In this document: piece after piece, positions 1 through 9,800 of the stretch | How the letters are laid out: every line of letters starts with the position of its first letter | Position numbering within the stretch: position 1 is the first letter of the stretch | NCBI RefSeq assembly: GCF_030812215.1 | Contig: NZ_JAUSSG010000003.1 | Location: 186,001-250,000 of the forward strand | Length of the DNA: 64,000 bases | DNA from: Variovorax boronicumulans | GTDB taxonomy: Bacteria > Pseudomonadota > Gammaproteobacteria > Burkholderiales > Burkholderiaceae_C | Direction of reading: 5' to 3' | Translations under genes and position numbers: made by a program | Notes under the pieces: model-generated | The model's input: only the letters and a program-made list of their open reading frames with translations | Told to the model about the DNA's origin: nothing | Databases searched by the model: none

Positions 1-1
1 C

Positions 2-232
2 CATGCATTGGGCTTCGTGGTGCTGGCGGTTCTGTCGCACCGGGCTTGGCCGGAGCGCGCGCTCATTACATTGCCAGGGCTGCTGGCTTACGCGGGGCTC
101 ATCGAGATCTTGCAATCCTTCACGCCCGACCGGTTTGCCGAATGGGGCGACATCGGGGCGAGCGGGGTCGGGTTGCTGATCGGCGAGGTGCTGGCGCGAG
201 GGATTCGGCATTGGCTGCCCCAACGCTCGTGA
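2..232 (+). CDS. VanZ-like family protein, C-terminal fragment
   Basis: The reading frame is open from the left edge of the window (codons for His-Ala-Leu-Gly-Phe), so the true start lies upstream and only the last 76 residues are visible. These hold two hydrophobic segments joined by an E-x-x-Q-x-F-x-P-x-R-x-x-x-x-x-D pattern (ILQSFTPDRFAEWGDIGAS), which is typical of VanZ-like membrane proteins. Such proteins are common near exopolysaccharide clusters of betaproteobacteria, which fits the genes downstream. Their biochemical role is poorly defined, so only the family is called. Confidence 0.7.
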   Translation, partial: HALGFVVLAVLSHRAWPERALITLPGLLAYAGLIEILQSFTPDRFAEWGDIGASGVGLLIGEVLARGIRHWLPQRS

Positions 233-370
233 ACGAGCCTGTATGCGCGCCAAAGGGGTAGTTACTGTTGGCAACTAAAATGAAATTTGGAAGGGAGTTC
301 TTATTGTGATGAACCGTTTTGCGCTATCGCCGCTCTCGGATGCCGCCGGTCTGATGCTCGGCCACGTGCG

Positions 371-805
371 ATGAAGTCGGTCCTGGTCATTTGCATCGGC
401 AACATCTGCCGCAGTCCGATGGGGCAGGCGCTGATCGCCGCTGCGCTGCCGCACGTAGACGTCAAGTCGGCGGGCATCGGGGCATTGGTGGGCCACTCCG
501 CCGATCCGTTGGCGCGTGAGCTCATGGCCGAGCGCGGGATCGATATCGAACACCACCGCGCGCGTCAGCTCACCAACCAGATGTGCCAGCAGGCCGACTT
601 GATCCTGGTCATGGACGAAGAGCAGCGCTTGCATGTCAACAAGAACCACCCGCTCACACGCGGCAAGTTGTTTCGTCTCGGTGAAGTCGCGCGCGTGGAC
701 ATCCCCGATCCCTATCGCCTGGGCCGCCCGGCCTTCGAGCGAGCCCTGAAACTCATCGACGACGGCGCGAGTGCGTGGGTCGAACGCATCAAGAAACTTT
801 CATGA
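371..805 (+). CDS. low-molecular-weight protein tyrosine phosphatase (Wzb/Etp type)
   Basis: A 144-residue protein beginning MKSVLVICIGNICRSPMG. It has the CX5R catalytic P-loop (Cys8 to Arg14) at the extreme N terminus and the general-acid motif DPYR (Asp113) near the C terminus, the normal layout and length for LMW-PTPs. The frame is open further upstream, but the ATG at 371 places the P-loop where the family has it. Its stop overlaps the start of the tyrosine autokinase gene (ATGA), so it is probably the cognate phosphatase that dephosphorylates the kinase tail in polysaccharide export, as Wzb does for Wzc. Confidence 0.9.
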   Translation: MKSVLVICIGNICRSPMGQALIAAALPHVDVKSAGIGALVGHSADPLARELMAERGIDIEHHRARQLTNQMCQQADLILVMDEEQRLHVNKNHPLTRGKLFRLGEVARVDIPDPYRLGRPAFERALKLIDDGASAWVERIKKLS

Positions 806-3057
806 CTGCTCTTGCTTCTTCTCCGGTGTCTCCGGCTCCGGTTGTTACGTCGCCGCGCGATGATGACGATGTCATTCACCTGTCCGAATACCTCGACATC
901 CTGATTGATCGCAAATGGCTGGTGGCCGGCATTACTCTTGTTGCTGTTGTGTTGGGCGTTGCCTACGCGCTGCTGTCCACGCCGATCTATCAATCCAATC
1001 TGCTGGTCCAGGTCGAAGACTCCGCGCCGGATGCGAAGAACTTCCTCGGGGACACCGCCAACCTGTTCGACGTGAAGACACCAGCAACCGGTGAAATTCA
1101 GATCATTCGATCGCGCATGGTCATGGGGGGGGCGGTGGAGGCAACACGCCTGTACATCAACGCGCAACCGCGCCGCATTCCTCTGATTGGCGAGTGGCTC
1201 TCACGACGTGCCAAGACTCTGTCGGAACCCGGATTTTTCGGCATGGATGGCTACGTGTCAGGTACTGAGGCAATCGGCATCGACAAATTCGACGTGCCGC
1301 CTGCCCTCGAGGACCAACAGCCCTTCACGATCACCGCGGGGGCCGAGGGCCAGTACACGCTCACGCATCCTGATCTGTCAGCTCCGCTGACGGGAACCGT
1401 TGGCACGCTGCTGAGCCAGGGGACGCCCGACGGCACCATCACGCTGATGGTGTCGAAGCTCGATGGAAAGCCGGGGGCCGAATTCATCGTTTCCCGCGCC
1501 TCCCTGCTGGCGACCACCGAGGACTTGCAGAAGCGGGCACAACTCAGCGAGCAAGGCAAGCAATCGAACGTGATCAGCGTGACGCTCGAAGACAGCAACC
1601 GAGACCGTTTGCGGCGAATCCTCAACGAAATCGGTGCGCAGTATGTGCACCAAAACATCGAACGGAAGGCGGCCGAAGCTGAGAAGACCCTGGAGTTTCT
1701 GGACGACCAACTTCCCGAGTTCAAGAAGCAACTCGAAGCTTCCGAAGATGCCTATGCGAGCTTCCGCAACAAGAACGGCACGATTGCCTTCGACGAGGAG
1801 GCCAAAGCGATGCTCAACCAAACCGTGGAGTTGCAAAAGCAACTGCTCGAGGCGGATCAGTTGCGGCGCGATCTGCGTTCGCGCTTTACCGCGACAAATC
1901 CGAAGGTGGGCGTGATCGATGGCCAGATATCTGCGATCCGCCGGCAACTTGATCAAATTGACAGCCGTGTGAGTGCGATGCCGGTCGTTCAGCGCGACGC
2001 ATTGCGATTGGAGCGCGACGTCCGTGTGAATGGCGAGCTCTACAAGTCGCTACTCAATAGCTCATTGCAGCTGCGTTTGGTTAAGGAGGGCAAGGTCGGC
2101 AACGTGCGCTTGCTCGATAAAGCGACCGAGCCAAAAAGGCCCGTGAAGCCACAGAAGCCGTTGATCGTCGCGTTGTCGCTGGTGCTGGGCCTGCTCGCTG
2201 GCATCGCCCTCGCCATCGTGCGCAGCAAGATGGCCAGCGGCATCAACAACCCGCAGGAAATCGAGGACCGCCTTGGCCTGAACGTTTACTCCGTCGTGCC
2301 CCTCGCCCTTGAGCAGGAGCGAATCGGGCAGCGCATTGCAGGCGGCGTAGGCGGCGTCCAGGTGCTGGCCGTCAACGAGCCAGAAAGTCTTGCCGTAGAA
2401 AGCTTGCGCAATCTACGCATCTCTCTGCAACTGACCTTGATGGAGACCGGCAACAACCGCGTGCTCATCACTGGTGCCACGCCAGGTGTGGGCAAGAGCT
2501 TCGTCTCAGGCAACTTCGCAGCCATCATGGCCGAGGCCGGCCGGCGCGTGTTGCTGATCGACGCCGACTTGCGCAAGGGCCATCTCCACACCGCATTCGG
2601 CTTGCCGCGCAAGGGCGGGTTGGCCGACATCCTCTCAGGTGACATGACGAGCGAGCAGGCAATTCACAGCCAGGTCACTCCCAACCTCGACGTTCTTACT
2701 ACGGGCAACTACCCGTTCAATCCGGCAAGCATGATGCTGTCGTCGACGTTGAGGGAGTTTCTGGAAGCCATGTCGGCCCGCTACGACCTCGTGGTGATCG
2801 ACAGTCCACCCGTGCTGGTGGCGGCCGATGCGGCGGCAGTTGCTGCACACGCGGGCGCGATCCTGTTGGTGGCACGCGACAACCTCACGCAGATTGGCGA
2901 ACTCAACGAAAGCGTGAAGCGCCTGGCCCATGCAGGCCAGCGGGTCAGCGGCGTGGTCTTCAACGGCATGGATCTTTCGCGTCGGCACTACGGCAGTTAT
3001 GGCTACAAGTACGGTGGCTACCGCTATACCGAATACAAATACAAGGACGCTGCGTGA
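802..3057 (+). CDS. polysaccharide biosynthesis BY-type tyrosine autokinase (Wzc/EpsB-like)
   Basis: This 751-residue inner-membrane protein is expected to control chain length and export of an exopolysaccharide. It has a Wzz-type N-terminal domain with a membrane segment near residues 40-60, a long periplasmic coiled-coil region, a second membrane segment near 452-472, and a cytoplasmic kinase domain. The kinase domain shows Walker A GATPGVGKS (558-566), Walker A' with Asp587 and Asp589, and Walker B ending at Asp667. The C terminus is a tyrosine cluster (YGSYGYKYGGYRYTEYKY), the autophosphorylation site in this family. The start is the ATG that overlaps the upstream phosphatase stop. Confidence 0.93.
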   Translation: MTALASSPVSPAPVVTSPRDDDDVIHLSEYLDILIDRKWLVAGITLVAVVLGVAYALLSTPIYQSNLLVQVEDSAPDAKNFLGDTANLFDVKTPATGEIQIIRSRMVMGGAVEATRLYINAQPRRIPLIGEWLSRRAKTLSEPGFFGMDGYVSGTEAIGIDKFDVPPALEDQQPFTITAGAEGQYTLTHPDLSAPLTGTVGTLLSQGTPDGTITLMVSKLDGKPGAEFIVSRASLLATTEDLQKRAQLSEQGKQSNVISVTLEDSNRDRLRRILNEIGAQYVHQNIERKAAEAEKTLEFLDDQLPEFKKQLEASEDAYASFRNKNGTIAFDEEAKAMLNQTVELQKQLLEADQLRRDLRSRFTATNPKVGVIDGQISAIRRQLDQIDSRVSAMPVVQRDALRLERDVRVNGELYKSLLNSSLQLRLVKEGKVGNVRLLDKATEPKRPVKPQKPLIVALSLVLGLLAGIALAIVRSKMASGINNPQEIEDRLGLNVYSVVPLALEQERIGQRIAGGVGGVQVLAVNEPESLAVESLRNLRISLQLTLMETGNNRVLITGATPGVGKSFVSGNFAAIMAEAGRRVLLIDADLRKGHLHTAFGLPRKGGLADILSGDMTSEQAIHSQVTPNLDVLTTGNYPFNPASMMLSSTLREFLEAMSARYDLVVIDSPPVLVAADAAAVAAHAGAILLVARDNLTQIGELNESVKRLAHAGQRVSGVVFNGMDLSRRHYGSYGYKYGGYRYTEYKYKDAA

Positions 3058-3132
3058 GGCATCGGGCTTGGCCTGTAACCGATACGGGCAGTAGCGTAGG
3101 AATAGTCTGACGAAAGAAACACAAAAACACAT

Positions 3133-3156
3133 TTCAGGGTAACTTGATACCCTGAA
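3133..3156 (+). repeat. perfect 9-bp hairpin abutting the capD-like start
   Basis: The arms TTCAGGGTA (3133-3141) and TACCCTGAA (3148-3156) are separated by a 6-base loop. The right arm ends on the A of the ATG at 3156. No T-run follows, so it is not a classical terminator. It could be an operator or an mRNA structure that limits translation of the next gene, or it may show that the real start is further downstream. Confidence 0.5.
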
Positions 3157-5210
3157 TGAGGGAGGCAATCAGACGGTCGTCGTGGAAAATTGTTATCCGC
3201 CAAAAACAATTATTCACTCAGGTGAGAACTCTGCTCAACCGTCTTGCGGCACCCTTGCTTGCGATGCCTCGGCCTGCCAAACGCCTGCTGGCCTTGGCTG
3301 TCGATGCCACGCTATGCGTGCTGTGCGTCTGGGTGGCGTTCAGTCTTCGTTACGAGCAGTGGATAACCTTGCGCGGAATCCAATGGGTGGCCGTCGTCGT
3401 GGCGATCGCGGGTGCGCTTCCGCTCTTCGTCGCTTCCGGGCTATACCGCGCCATCTTCAGATACGCAGGGCCTGCCGCATTCATGGCTGTCGTGCGAGCC
3501 TGCGCCTTGTTTGGCGTTGGCTACGGGCTCCTGTTTTCTGTGATCGGTGTGAGTGGTGTGCCGCGCACTGTGGGCTTCCTGATGCCCTTGCTGCTGTTTC
3601 TGGCGGTTGCCTGTTCCCGCATGTTCGCGCGCTACTGGCTGGGTGGCATGTACATGAGCGCGATCGATCGCAAGGCGCTGCCGCAAGTTGTGATCTATGG
3701 CGCTGGCGGTGCAGGGCTTCAATTGGCAGCCGCATTGACCCAAAGCCGCGAGATGATGGTTCGATGCTTCGTCGACGACGACGAGCGCCTCCAGGGCAAC
3801 ACGCTCCATGGCCTGCGCATCGAATCGCCGGATTGGCTCAAGGACAACGCCGCAAGATTGGGTATTACCGATGTCTTGTTGGCAATGCCTTCAGCAAGCC
3901 GTGCGCGCCGAGCCGAGATCCTGAACCAGTTGTTGCCCTTGTATTTGCACGTGCGGACGCTGCCGGCTTTGGCCGATTTGGCCAACGGAAGAGTGCAGAT
4001 TCACGATCTGCTCGAGGTCGACATCGAGGACCTTTTGGGACGCGATCCTGTCGCGCCAATGGGCGATTTGCTGCACAGGAACATCCGTCATCAAGTCGTG
4101 CTGGTCACCGGGGCTGGTGGGTCCATTGGCAGTGAGTTGTGCCGGCAGATCGTGCAGCTTTCGCCGAAGACGCTGCTGCTGGTGGACATGAATGAATACG
4201 CGCTCTACGGGATCCATCAGGAGCTCGAAGCGTTGGCGCCTCACATTCACGTGGTTCCGCTGCTGGCTTCGGTGTGCGACGCGGCGCGCTTGCGCGAGGT
4301 GATGCGCGCGTGGCACCCCGATACGGTCTATCACGCGGCGGCCTACAAGCATGTGCCGTTGGTCGAGCACAACCCCGTTGAAGGCGTGCGCAACAACGCA
4401 ATGGGCACGCTCACGGCTGCTCAGGTCGCCATGGAGTGCAAGGTTCGACGTTTCGTGCTGATCAGCACCGACAAGGCAGTGCGGCCGACCAACATCATGG
4501 GTGCCAGCAAGCGATTGGCCGAAATGACGTTGCAGGGACTCGCGCAACAAAAATCCAGCACCTGCTTCTCGATGGTTCGTTTCGGTAACGTGCTGGGCTC
4601 CAGTGGCTCGGTGGTTCCGCTGTTCCGCCGGCAGATCGAAGCGGGCGGGCCCATCACGCTCACGCACGCGGATATCACCCGTTACTTCATGACCATCCCC
4701 GAGGCCGCGCAACTGGTGATCCAGGCGAGCGCGATGGCCGAAGGCGGCGACGTGTTCGTGCTCGACATGGGAGAACCCGTGCGCATCATCGATCTGGCGC
4801 GCCGGCTGGTGGAACTGTCGGGGCGAACGGTGCGGGACGACGCTTCGCCCGACGGCGATATCGAGCTTCACGTCACTGGCCTGCGGCCGGGCGAAAAGCT
4901 GTACGAGGAACTGCTGATCGGTGACAACGCCTTGCCGACCGCGCATCCGCGTGTGATGAAGGCGCATGAGGCCTGCCTGCCTCAGGAAGAGCTTTGGCGT
5001 CAACTTGAGGTGTTGAACGCAGCGCTTCGTAACAGTGATGTCCCGGCACTAAAGCGCACGCTGCAGCAGATGCTGCCCGGCTACCGCGCTCATGCGGAAG
5101 TGGTCGACTGGGTGCACATGGAGCGGCATCGCGTAGCAATGACCGTGGTGGATCGCGACGATGAAAGCGCCAACTCCGATTTGACACAGCCAGTGGCTAT
5201 CGCGCTCTGA
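3156..5210 (+). CDS. nucleotide-sugar 4,6-dehydratase/epimerase, CapD/WbpM family
   Basis: A 684-residue membrane protein with about four N-terminal transmembrane segments, a CoA-binding-like domain, and a C-terminal extended SDR domain. The NAD-binding motif is TGAGGSIG (318-325). The sequence HAAAYKHVPLVE and the segment TDKAVRPTNIMGASK are typical of the FlaA1/WbpM branch, in which Met replaces the usual SDR catalytic Tyr. Family members convert UDP-GlcNAc-type sugars to 4-keto-6-deoxy sugars for polysaccharides. The start is uncertain: no ribosome-binding site precedes ATG 3156, and a GTG at 3222 is an alternative. It follows the autokinase by 98 bases and probably belongs to the same cluster. 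Confidence 0.9.
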   Translation: MREAIRRSSWKIVIRQKQLFTQVRTLLNRLAAPLLAMPRPAKRLLALAVDATLCVLCVWVAFSLRYEQWITLRGIQWVAVVVAIAGALPLFVASGLYRAIFRYAGPAAFMAVVRACALFGVGYGLLFSVIGVSGVPRTVGFLMPLLLFLAVACSRMFARYWLGGMYMSAIDRKALPQVVIYGAGGAGLQLAAALTQSREMMVRCFVDDDERLQGNTLHGLRIESPDWLKDNAARLGITDVLLAMPSASRARRAEILNQLLPLYLHVRTLPALADLANGRVQIHDLLEVDIEDLLGRDPVAPMGDLLHRNIRHQVVLVTGAGGSIGSELCRQIVQLSPKTLLLVDMNEYALYGIHQELEALAPHIHVVPLLASVCDAARLREVMRAWHPDTVYHAAAYKHVPLVEHNPVEGVRNNAMGTLTAAQVAMECKVRRFVLISTDKAVRPTNIMGASKRLAEMTLQGLAQQKSSTCFSMVRFGNVLGSSGSVVPLFRRQIEAGGPITLTHADITRYFMTIPEAAQLVIQASAMAEGGDVFVLDMGEPVRIIDLARRLVELSGRTVRDDASPDGDIELHVTGLRPGEKLYEELLIGDNALPTAHPRVMKAHEACLPQEELWRQLEVLNAALRNSDVPALKRTLQQMLPGYRAHAEVVDWVHMERHRVAMTVVDRDDESANSDLTQPVAIAL

Positions 5211-5423
5211 GTTTTAAGCAGAATCGGGCGATGCAATGGTGTGAATTCTTGAAGACGCTCGTGCTCGTCCCAATGAGCGCAGGCGCACTTCCGGTTTGTG
5301 CCCGTTATCGATCAGCGTGACGCTTGAGGCCTTTGAGGCTGGTGCGGCCCAGTCTAGTAGCGCGCCCAGCCTGCGAAAGTGCTGGAGGTGTCCTAAAAGT
5401 GCAATGGAGCAGAAGCTCTTCAG

Positions 5424-6548
5424 TCACCGTGTGGAAAACACAGTGAAACTTTCACCTAGTTTGCTATCGCCGGCATGGGCGCCTCGAGGATTAGTGCTGG
5501 TGCCGGATCTGAAGGCATAAACTTTGTCCTGAAAAAGCACTGGATACAAGAGGGCTCGATCATCAATGACAGCCACGTGGCCTGTTTCTGTATCAACGCG
5601 AATGCTCTTTCCGTACATGGCGGCGTTCTCAGGCGTGGACTGGTCTGCGCAGGCACCTATTAGGTGTTTGCCAACACGGACATGAGTGGTCATGTTGGGG
5701 TACTCCGCTACCTTAACAGGCGAGTCGCGTGATATATCAATCGCCACCGTTTTCGAGCGCATTGTTGAGTACCCGCCCGCGATCAGTATGCCGTTGTTGA
5801 CGGCGCCGTACCGGGGCAGTACGAGGCCACCAAATGTAAGTTTTTCTCTATCCAATACAGAGCCGTCGGCGAGTATTTCGAGTCGAACGAGATTGCTTGT
5901 GTTAGCGTGGACCAGAAGATAGTAAGTATCTTCCCAAGAGATGATGGATGAATTGCCGGTCGATCCGGCTTTGAATCTTCGCGGACCGGATGGGACGCCG
6001 TTCATAAGCTCGTAGCACTCGACAGTCCCGTCACCCCAGTTGCATGCGTAGAGGCGGTCGTTGATGACTTGGCAACTTTGTACAAAGCCTTTGGAGTTTC
6101 GCCTGTGAACTTGCTTTAGCTCAGGGCGTCCGGCAGTAAGGCGATAGGTCAGGAGTGACGGGCGTCCGCTCTGGGTGCAAAAAACATGAAGGTGGCCGTC
6201 GTGAGCGGTCATGGCCCTCGCGTCTGCGCCTATGCCGATGTCGAGCCGCGCTGCCTCGCGGAGGCTTCCATCACGTCCCAACCGCAGCACTGTGATGAAG
6301 GAACTATCGGTGAGGCTGTATGAACCCTTGAAGAGCAGGTACAGCGTGTTGTTGTAGATCTCGATGTGCTCACAATCTGTCGCGATTTGCCCGATCGGGT
6401 ACGAAGGGGTGATTGTGGCGAGCTCGCGAAGCCCATCGAACGTCGATGGAGATGCGGAAGCGCAGAGAGCTTTGCCGAAGAGGGGCAGTGCAGCAGCGGA
6501 GATCACTGTCCTCCTAGTGGAATTGGCAAAGTATGTTTTCGGAGGCAT
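5424..6548 (-). CDS. secreted beta-propeller-like protein of unknown function
   Basis: A 374-residue protein starting MPPKTYFANSTRRTVISA. The twin-arginine-like N terminus is followed by a hydrophobic stretch and an AxA-type end (ALCASA), which suggests export. The body has repeated short beta-rich blocks such as NNTLYLLFKG, DGHLHVFC, NDRLYACNWGDG and NNGILIAGG, spaced as in a six- or seven-bladed propeller. I do not recognise a family. The frame is open 20 codons further upstream, but this ATG puts the signal at the N terminus. Base composition is visibly lower in GC than the neighbours, and the gene is flanked by non-coding DNA on both sides, which suggests acquisition by transfer. Its position suggests a link to surface polysaccharide, which is unproven. 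Confidence 0.55.
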   Translation of the reverse strand: MPPKTYFANSTRRTVISAAALPLFGKALCASASPSTFDGLRELATITPSYPIGQIATDCEHIEIYNNTLYLLFKGSYSLTDSSFITVLRLGRDGSLREAARLDIGIGADARAMTAHDGHLHVFCTQSGRPSLLTYRLTAGRPELKQVHRRNSKGFVQSCQVINDRLYACNWGDGTVECYELMNGVPSGPRRFKAGSTGNSSIISWEDTYYLLVHANTSNLVRLEILADGSVLDREKLTFGGLVLPRYGAVNNGILIAGGYSTMRSKTVAIDISRDSPVKVAEYPNMTTHVRVGKHLIGACADQSTPENAAMYGKSIRVDTETGHVAVIDDRALLYPVLFQDKVYAFRSGTSTNPRGAHAGDSKLGESFTVFSTR

Positions 6549-6866
6549 CAAAGACTTCCTTGCTAGATGGTTGCTGCTCTTCGGAGCTGTTAGCCTTATG
6601 GTGGGCACATGGATATTTTGAGCGGTCCGCGACTTTCTCCTTCGGCATAACGGTTAAGAACCCAATGGGGTAATGCCAGGTGCCACCATGGTCAATGCTT
6701 CGCCATGTGACTATACGGCGGGCCCAATGATCATTAGATAGGCGATCGTTCAGAGCATGCGGATGCCATCTAACGCTTCCATGTCTATGTCCGAAGCGGC
6801 GATGCGTGGGGAGAATAGCGCGGCCTAATCCACCAGGCCAGCTCAGGCGCATGGGCTCGCTGCTAT
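6549..6866. other. 318-base non-coding stretch between two - strand genes
   Basis: No convincing coding frame, hairpin terminator or repeat was found here. It is lower in GC than the adjoining yjbH gene. It presumably holds the promoter of the propeller-like gene. A frame on the - strand stays open through it but has no recognisable protein features. Confidence 0.4.
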
Positions 6867-9800
6867 CTAACGCGCGTTCTCGAAATTGAGAATGTTGTCC
6901 CCAGCCTTCGGCTGTTTGTTCTCCGGCGCCGCGAAGCTGAAAGCCTTCGGGTCCCGTACCGACGTCATTTCGTAGAGCGGGTTGATCCGCCCCAGCTTCG
7001 CACCGCCGTCGCGCGTCAGCGGCGACCATGCAAAGCCCGCAGAGTACTTGCTGGACTTCGGCAGGAACGCATCGAACGGCACGGAGATGTAGATCCCCTT
7101 GTCGAAACTGCCTTCGCCGAATTGCGCCGCCGACACATTGGTCTTGGTCGCGTACACGCCAACCATCACGCCATTGTCGAAACGACGGCTGATGTCGAGC
7201 GTGACCCCGCGATCGCCGGCCAGGTATTGGCCGACGCTGATTCTTGTCATCACGCCGTTCCAGCCCGTGTCCCAGTACAGCGTGGCGTGCCCGGTGTTGA
7301 CCTTGTAGTCGCGCAGACCGAAGTCTTGCTTGAAGTCGCGTTGGCGCACGTGGTTGATGTCGATGCCCAGGGCGAACTTGCTGCGCCATGGGCGGTACAG
7401 CCATTCGGCACCCACGCCGGCGAACATCGATTCAAGGGCACCGCCGTAAACGCTGTAGTACTGGTCTTCGCTCAGCCGGCCCACGTGGGTCAGCTGGAAC
7501 ACCGGCATCGTCACTCGCGTGGAAGTGACGTATTCGCGCTGGAAGGTGCGCACGCGCGGAAGATTGCTGGGCGCGGTGTAGGTGAACTTGTCGAAGTTGT
7601 CCAGCAAGCGCCAGTTCAACGCGGCGTTCACCCATGTGCTCGGGGTAAAGCGGTATTCCGCTGTGGCCTGAATGCCGATCTGGTAGAGCATGAAGGCATC
7701 GGGGCCGCCAAGAATCTGCGAGAAGTAGGGCGTTATGCCATAGGTGAACTTCTCGGTACGGCGCTCCCATGGCGCCAATGCCGCCGTGTACTGCTGGGCA
7801 GAAGCGGTGGCCGCGTTGTCGCTGGCGGTCTTTTCCGGTGGCAGGAACAACCGGTCTTCGCTGGCGTCCTGATGTGGCGCGTAGTCGCGCTGGCTGGCCG
7901 CGCGCGCCTCGGCGGGCGACTGCGCCTGGTAGTGCTCGGCGACCCATTCACCCCGGTCGACGACCTGCGCATGCATCGCGAGGCCGCGTTCGTTGTAGTG
8001 CAGGATGAAGCTCTTGATCGACGCGGGCGAATCGCGATGCAGCACCGCAATGATCTGCTCCACCCGCGCCTGGCGGTAGACGGTGTTGCTCTCGGTGATC
8101 CACACATGCACGCCGCTGCCTTGCGGCGCGATGCGCTGGACTGTCCATTCGGTGCGGGCTTCGATTTCGGCCGCTGTCGATGCCCAGCCCGGCGGGTTCT
8201 GCGGCGCCTGGGGCGTGAAGCGGGGTTGGGGCGGATCGACCGGCTTGGAGGCTCGCAGCGACGCGACGTTGGTGGACAGCGTCAGGCCGACCATCAGCTT
8301 GTTGCCGCGCTCCACGCCGGCGGAGAAAGCAACGCCGGGGGAGTAGCGATACTCGAAGCCGACATTGAAGGGTGTGCGCTGCTTCTGGTTATTGGCGAAC
8401 GGTTCGTTCTTGTAGTTGTTGCCTTCGTATTCGAGCTTGACTGTCAGTGGCTCCCACGGCGTGCGCCATTCCACGCCGCCGAACAGGGCCGCGGGGCCGC
8501 GGAAGAAGGCGCCGAAATTGGTTTCGCCCCCTTGCGCCGAACTCACCCTGCGTCTGTCGAAGCGGCTGCTCAGGAGCGTCAGCGGATTGCGGATGTTGCC
8601 GCTGTTGCCGAGATATCCCCAGCCGATGCCGAGACTGAAGTCGAAATTGCCGTATCGCTTGTTCGCGACCAGGTATTCGGCGGAAAACAACCCGGTGCCG
8701 CCGATGTCTCGAAAACCAAGCGCGAGTTCGGGCACATAGGCGGATTCGCGCATGAGCCTCAACTTGAGGTCGATGCTCTTGTCCTTGGTGCTCTGGCCGG
8801 TGGTGCTCGCGGCGTAGGGCACATTGCTGATCGATGTGTATCGAAAGCCGCCTTCCATCCAGTCCAGCGGCTGGAACATCACGTTCAGCCGGGTGTACGG
8901 CGAAACATGGGTCATCGATGTTCGAAAGTCGCCGGCCTGGCCCATGCGTGCGGTGGGCGTCTGGAGCAGGCCGGTTTCACCCCAGTCGTTGCTGCTGGTG
9001 CGAATGGCGTTGTACTGCGGCGCCACTTCGGGGCGCACGGAGACGGTGGTCGACGGCGTGATCGTTGGCGGGGGAGCGGAGGGTTGCTGCGCTCCCGATT
9101 GCGCGGAAATGCCCGCTGCAACGTCGCCTTGAGGAGAGGGGCCTTGCGTGGCAAGAAACTTGATGATCCCCTCGGAAGCGGCGACCAGGTCGGTCATCTC
9201 GCGGGGAGCCGCCCAGATCCACGCGCCGGGTGCCGGTTCGTCCGAAGGCTCGCTGTTCCAGGGGGCCACGCCCACACGAGCGGTCCGGCCATCCGGCTGT
9301 GCGACCCAGGCCCAGTCGTGGGCGCCTCGAGGCTCGCAGGCTGCGACGTAGTCCCAAGCGGTTCGGCCGGCTTCATGCGCCACATGGCAAAGCTCTCCGC
9401 TCGGGCGGACCACCGCGATGGTCTTCAGGTTCGGCGGCGCGGCAACCAGCTGCTGGCCAGCCGCCAGCACCGGGTCTTCTTCGGGATGCGCCTGCAGCCA
9501 GCGAGGGTCCACGATGCCCAGCGCCACCCTGCCTGTGACGGGCAAGGCCTGGAGCCAGGAAATCAGGCTCAGGCGATCGGCTTGTTCCGAGCGTGGTGTG
9601 CGCCGGTTGATCGACTCGATGCGAACCAGCAAGGTGTTCTTGAGAAACTGCTGCGCCAGTCGTTCCTGGGGCACGCGCCATGCGAGGCCGGGAGAGGCGG
9701 CATCGGCGGGCTGGCGCAACAGCCAGGTGCTCAGGCGCTCGCCTGGGCGCACATCGACATCATTCGTCGCCTCGATCTTCGTGGCCGTGTCGAGTGGTTG

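Noticed and set aside
6514..6866. Extra coding frame on the - strand after yjbH
   Set aside because: The frame runs out of yjbH in a shifted frame and continues into the propeller gene. It has no start signal or family similarity, so a decayed gene cannot be supported.
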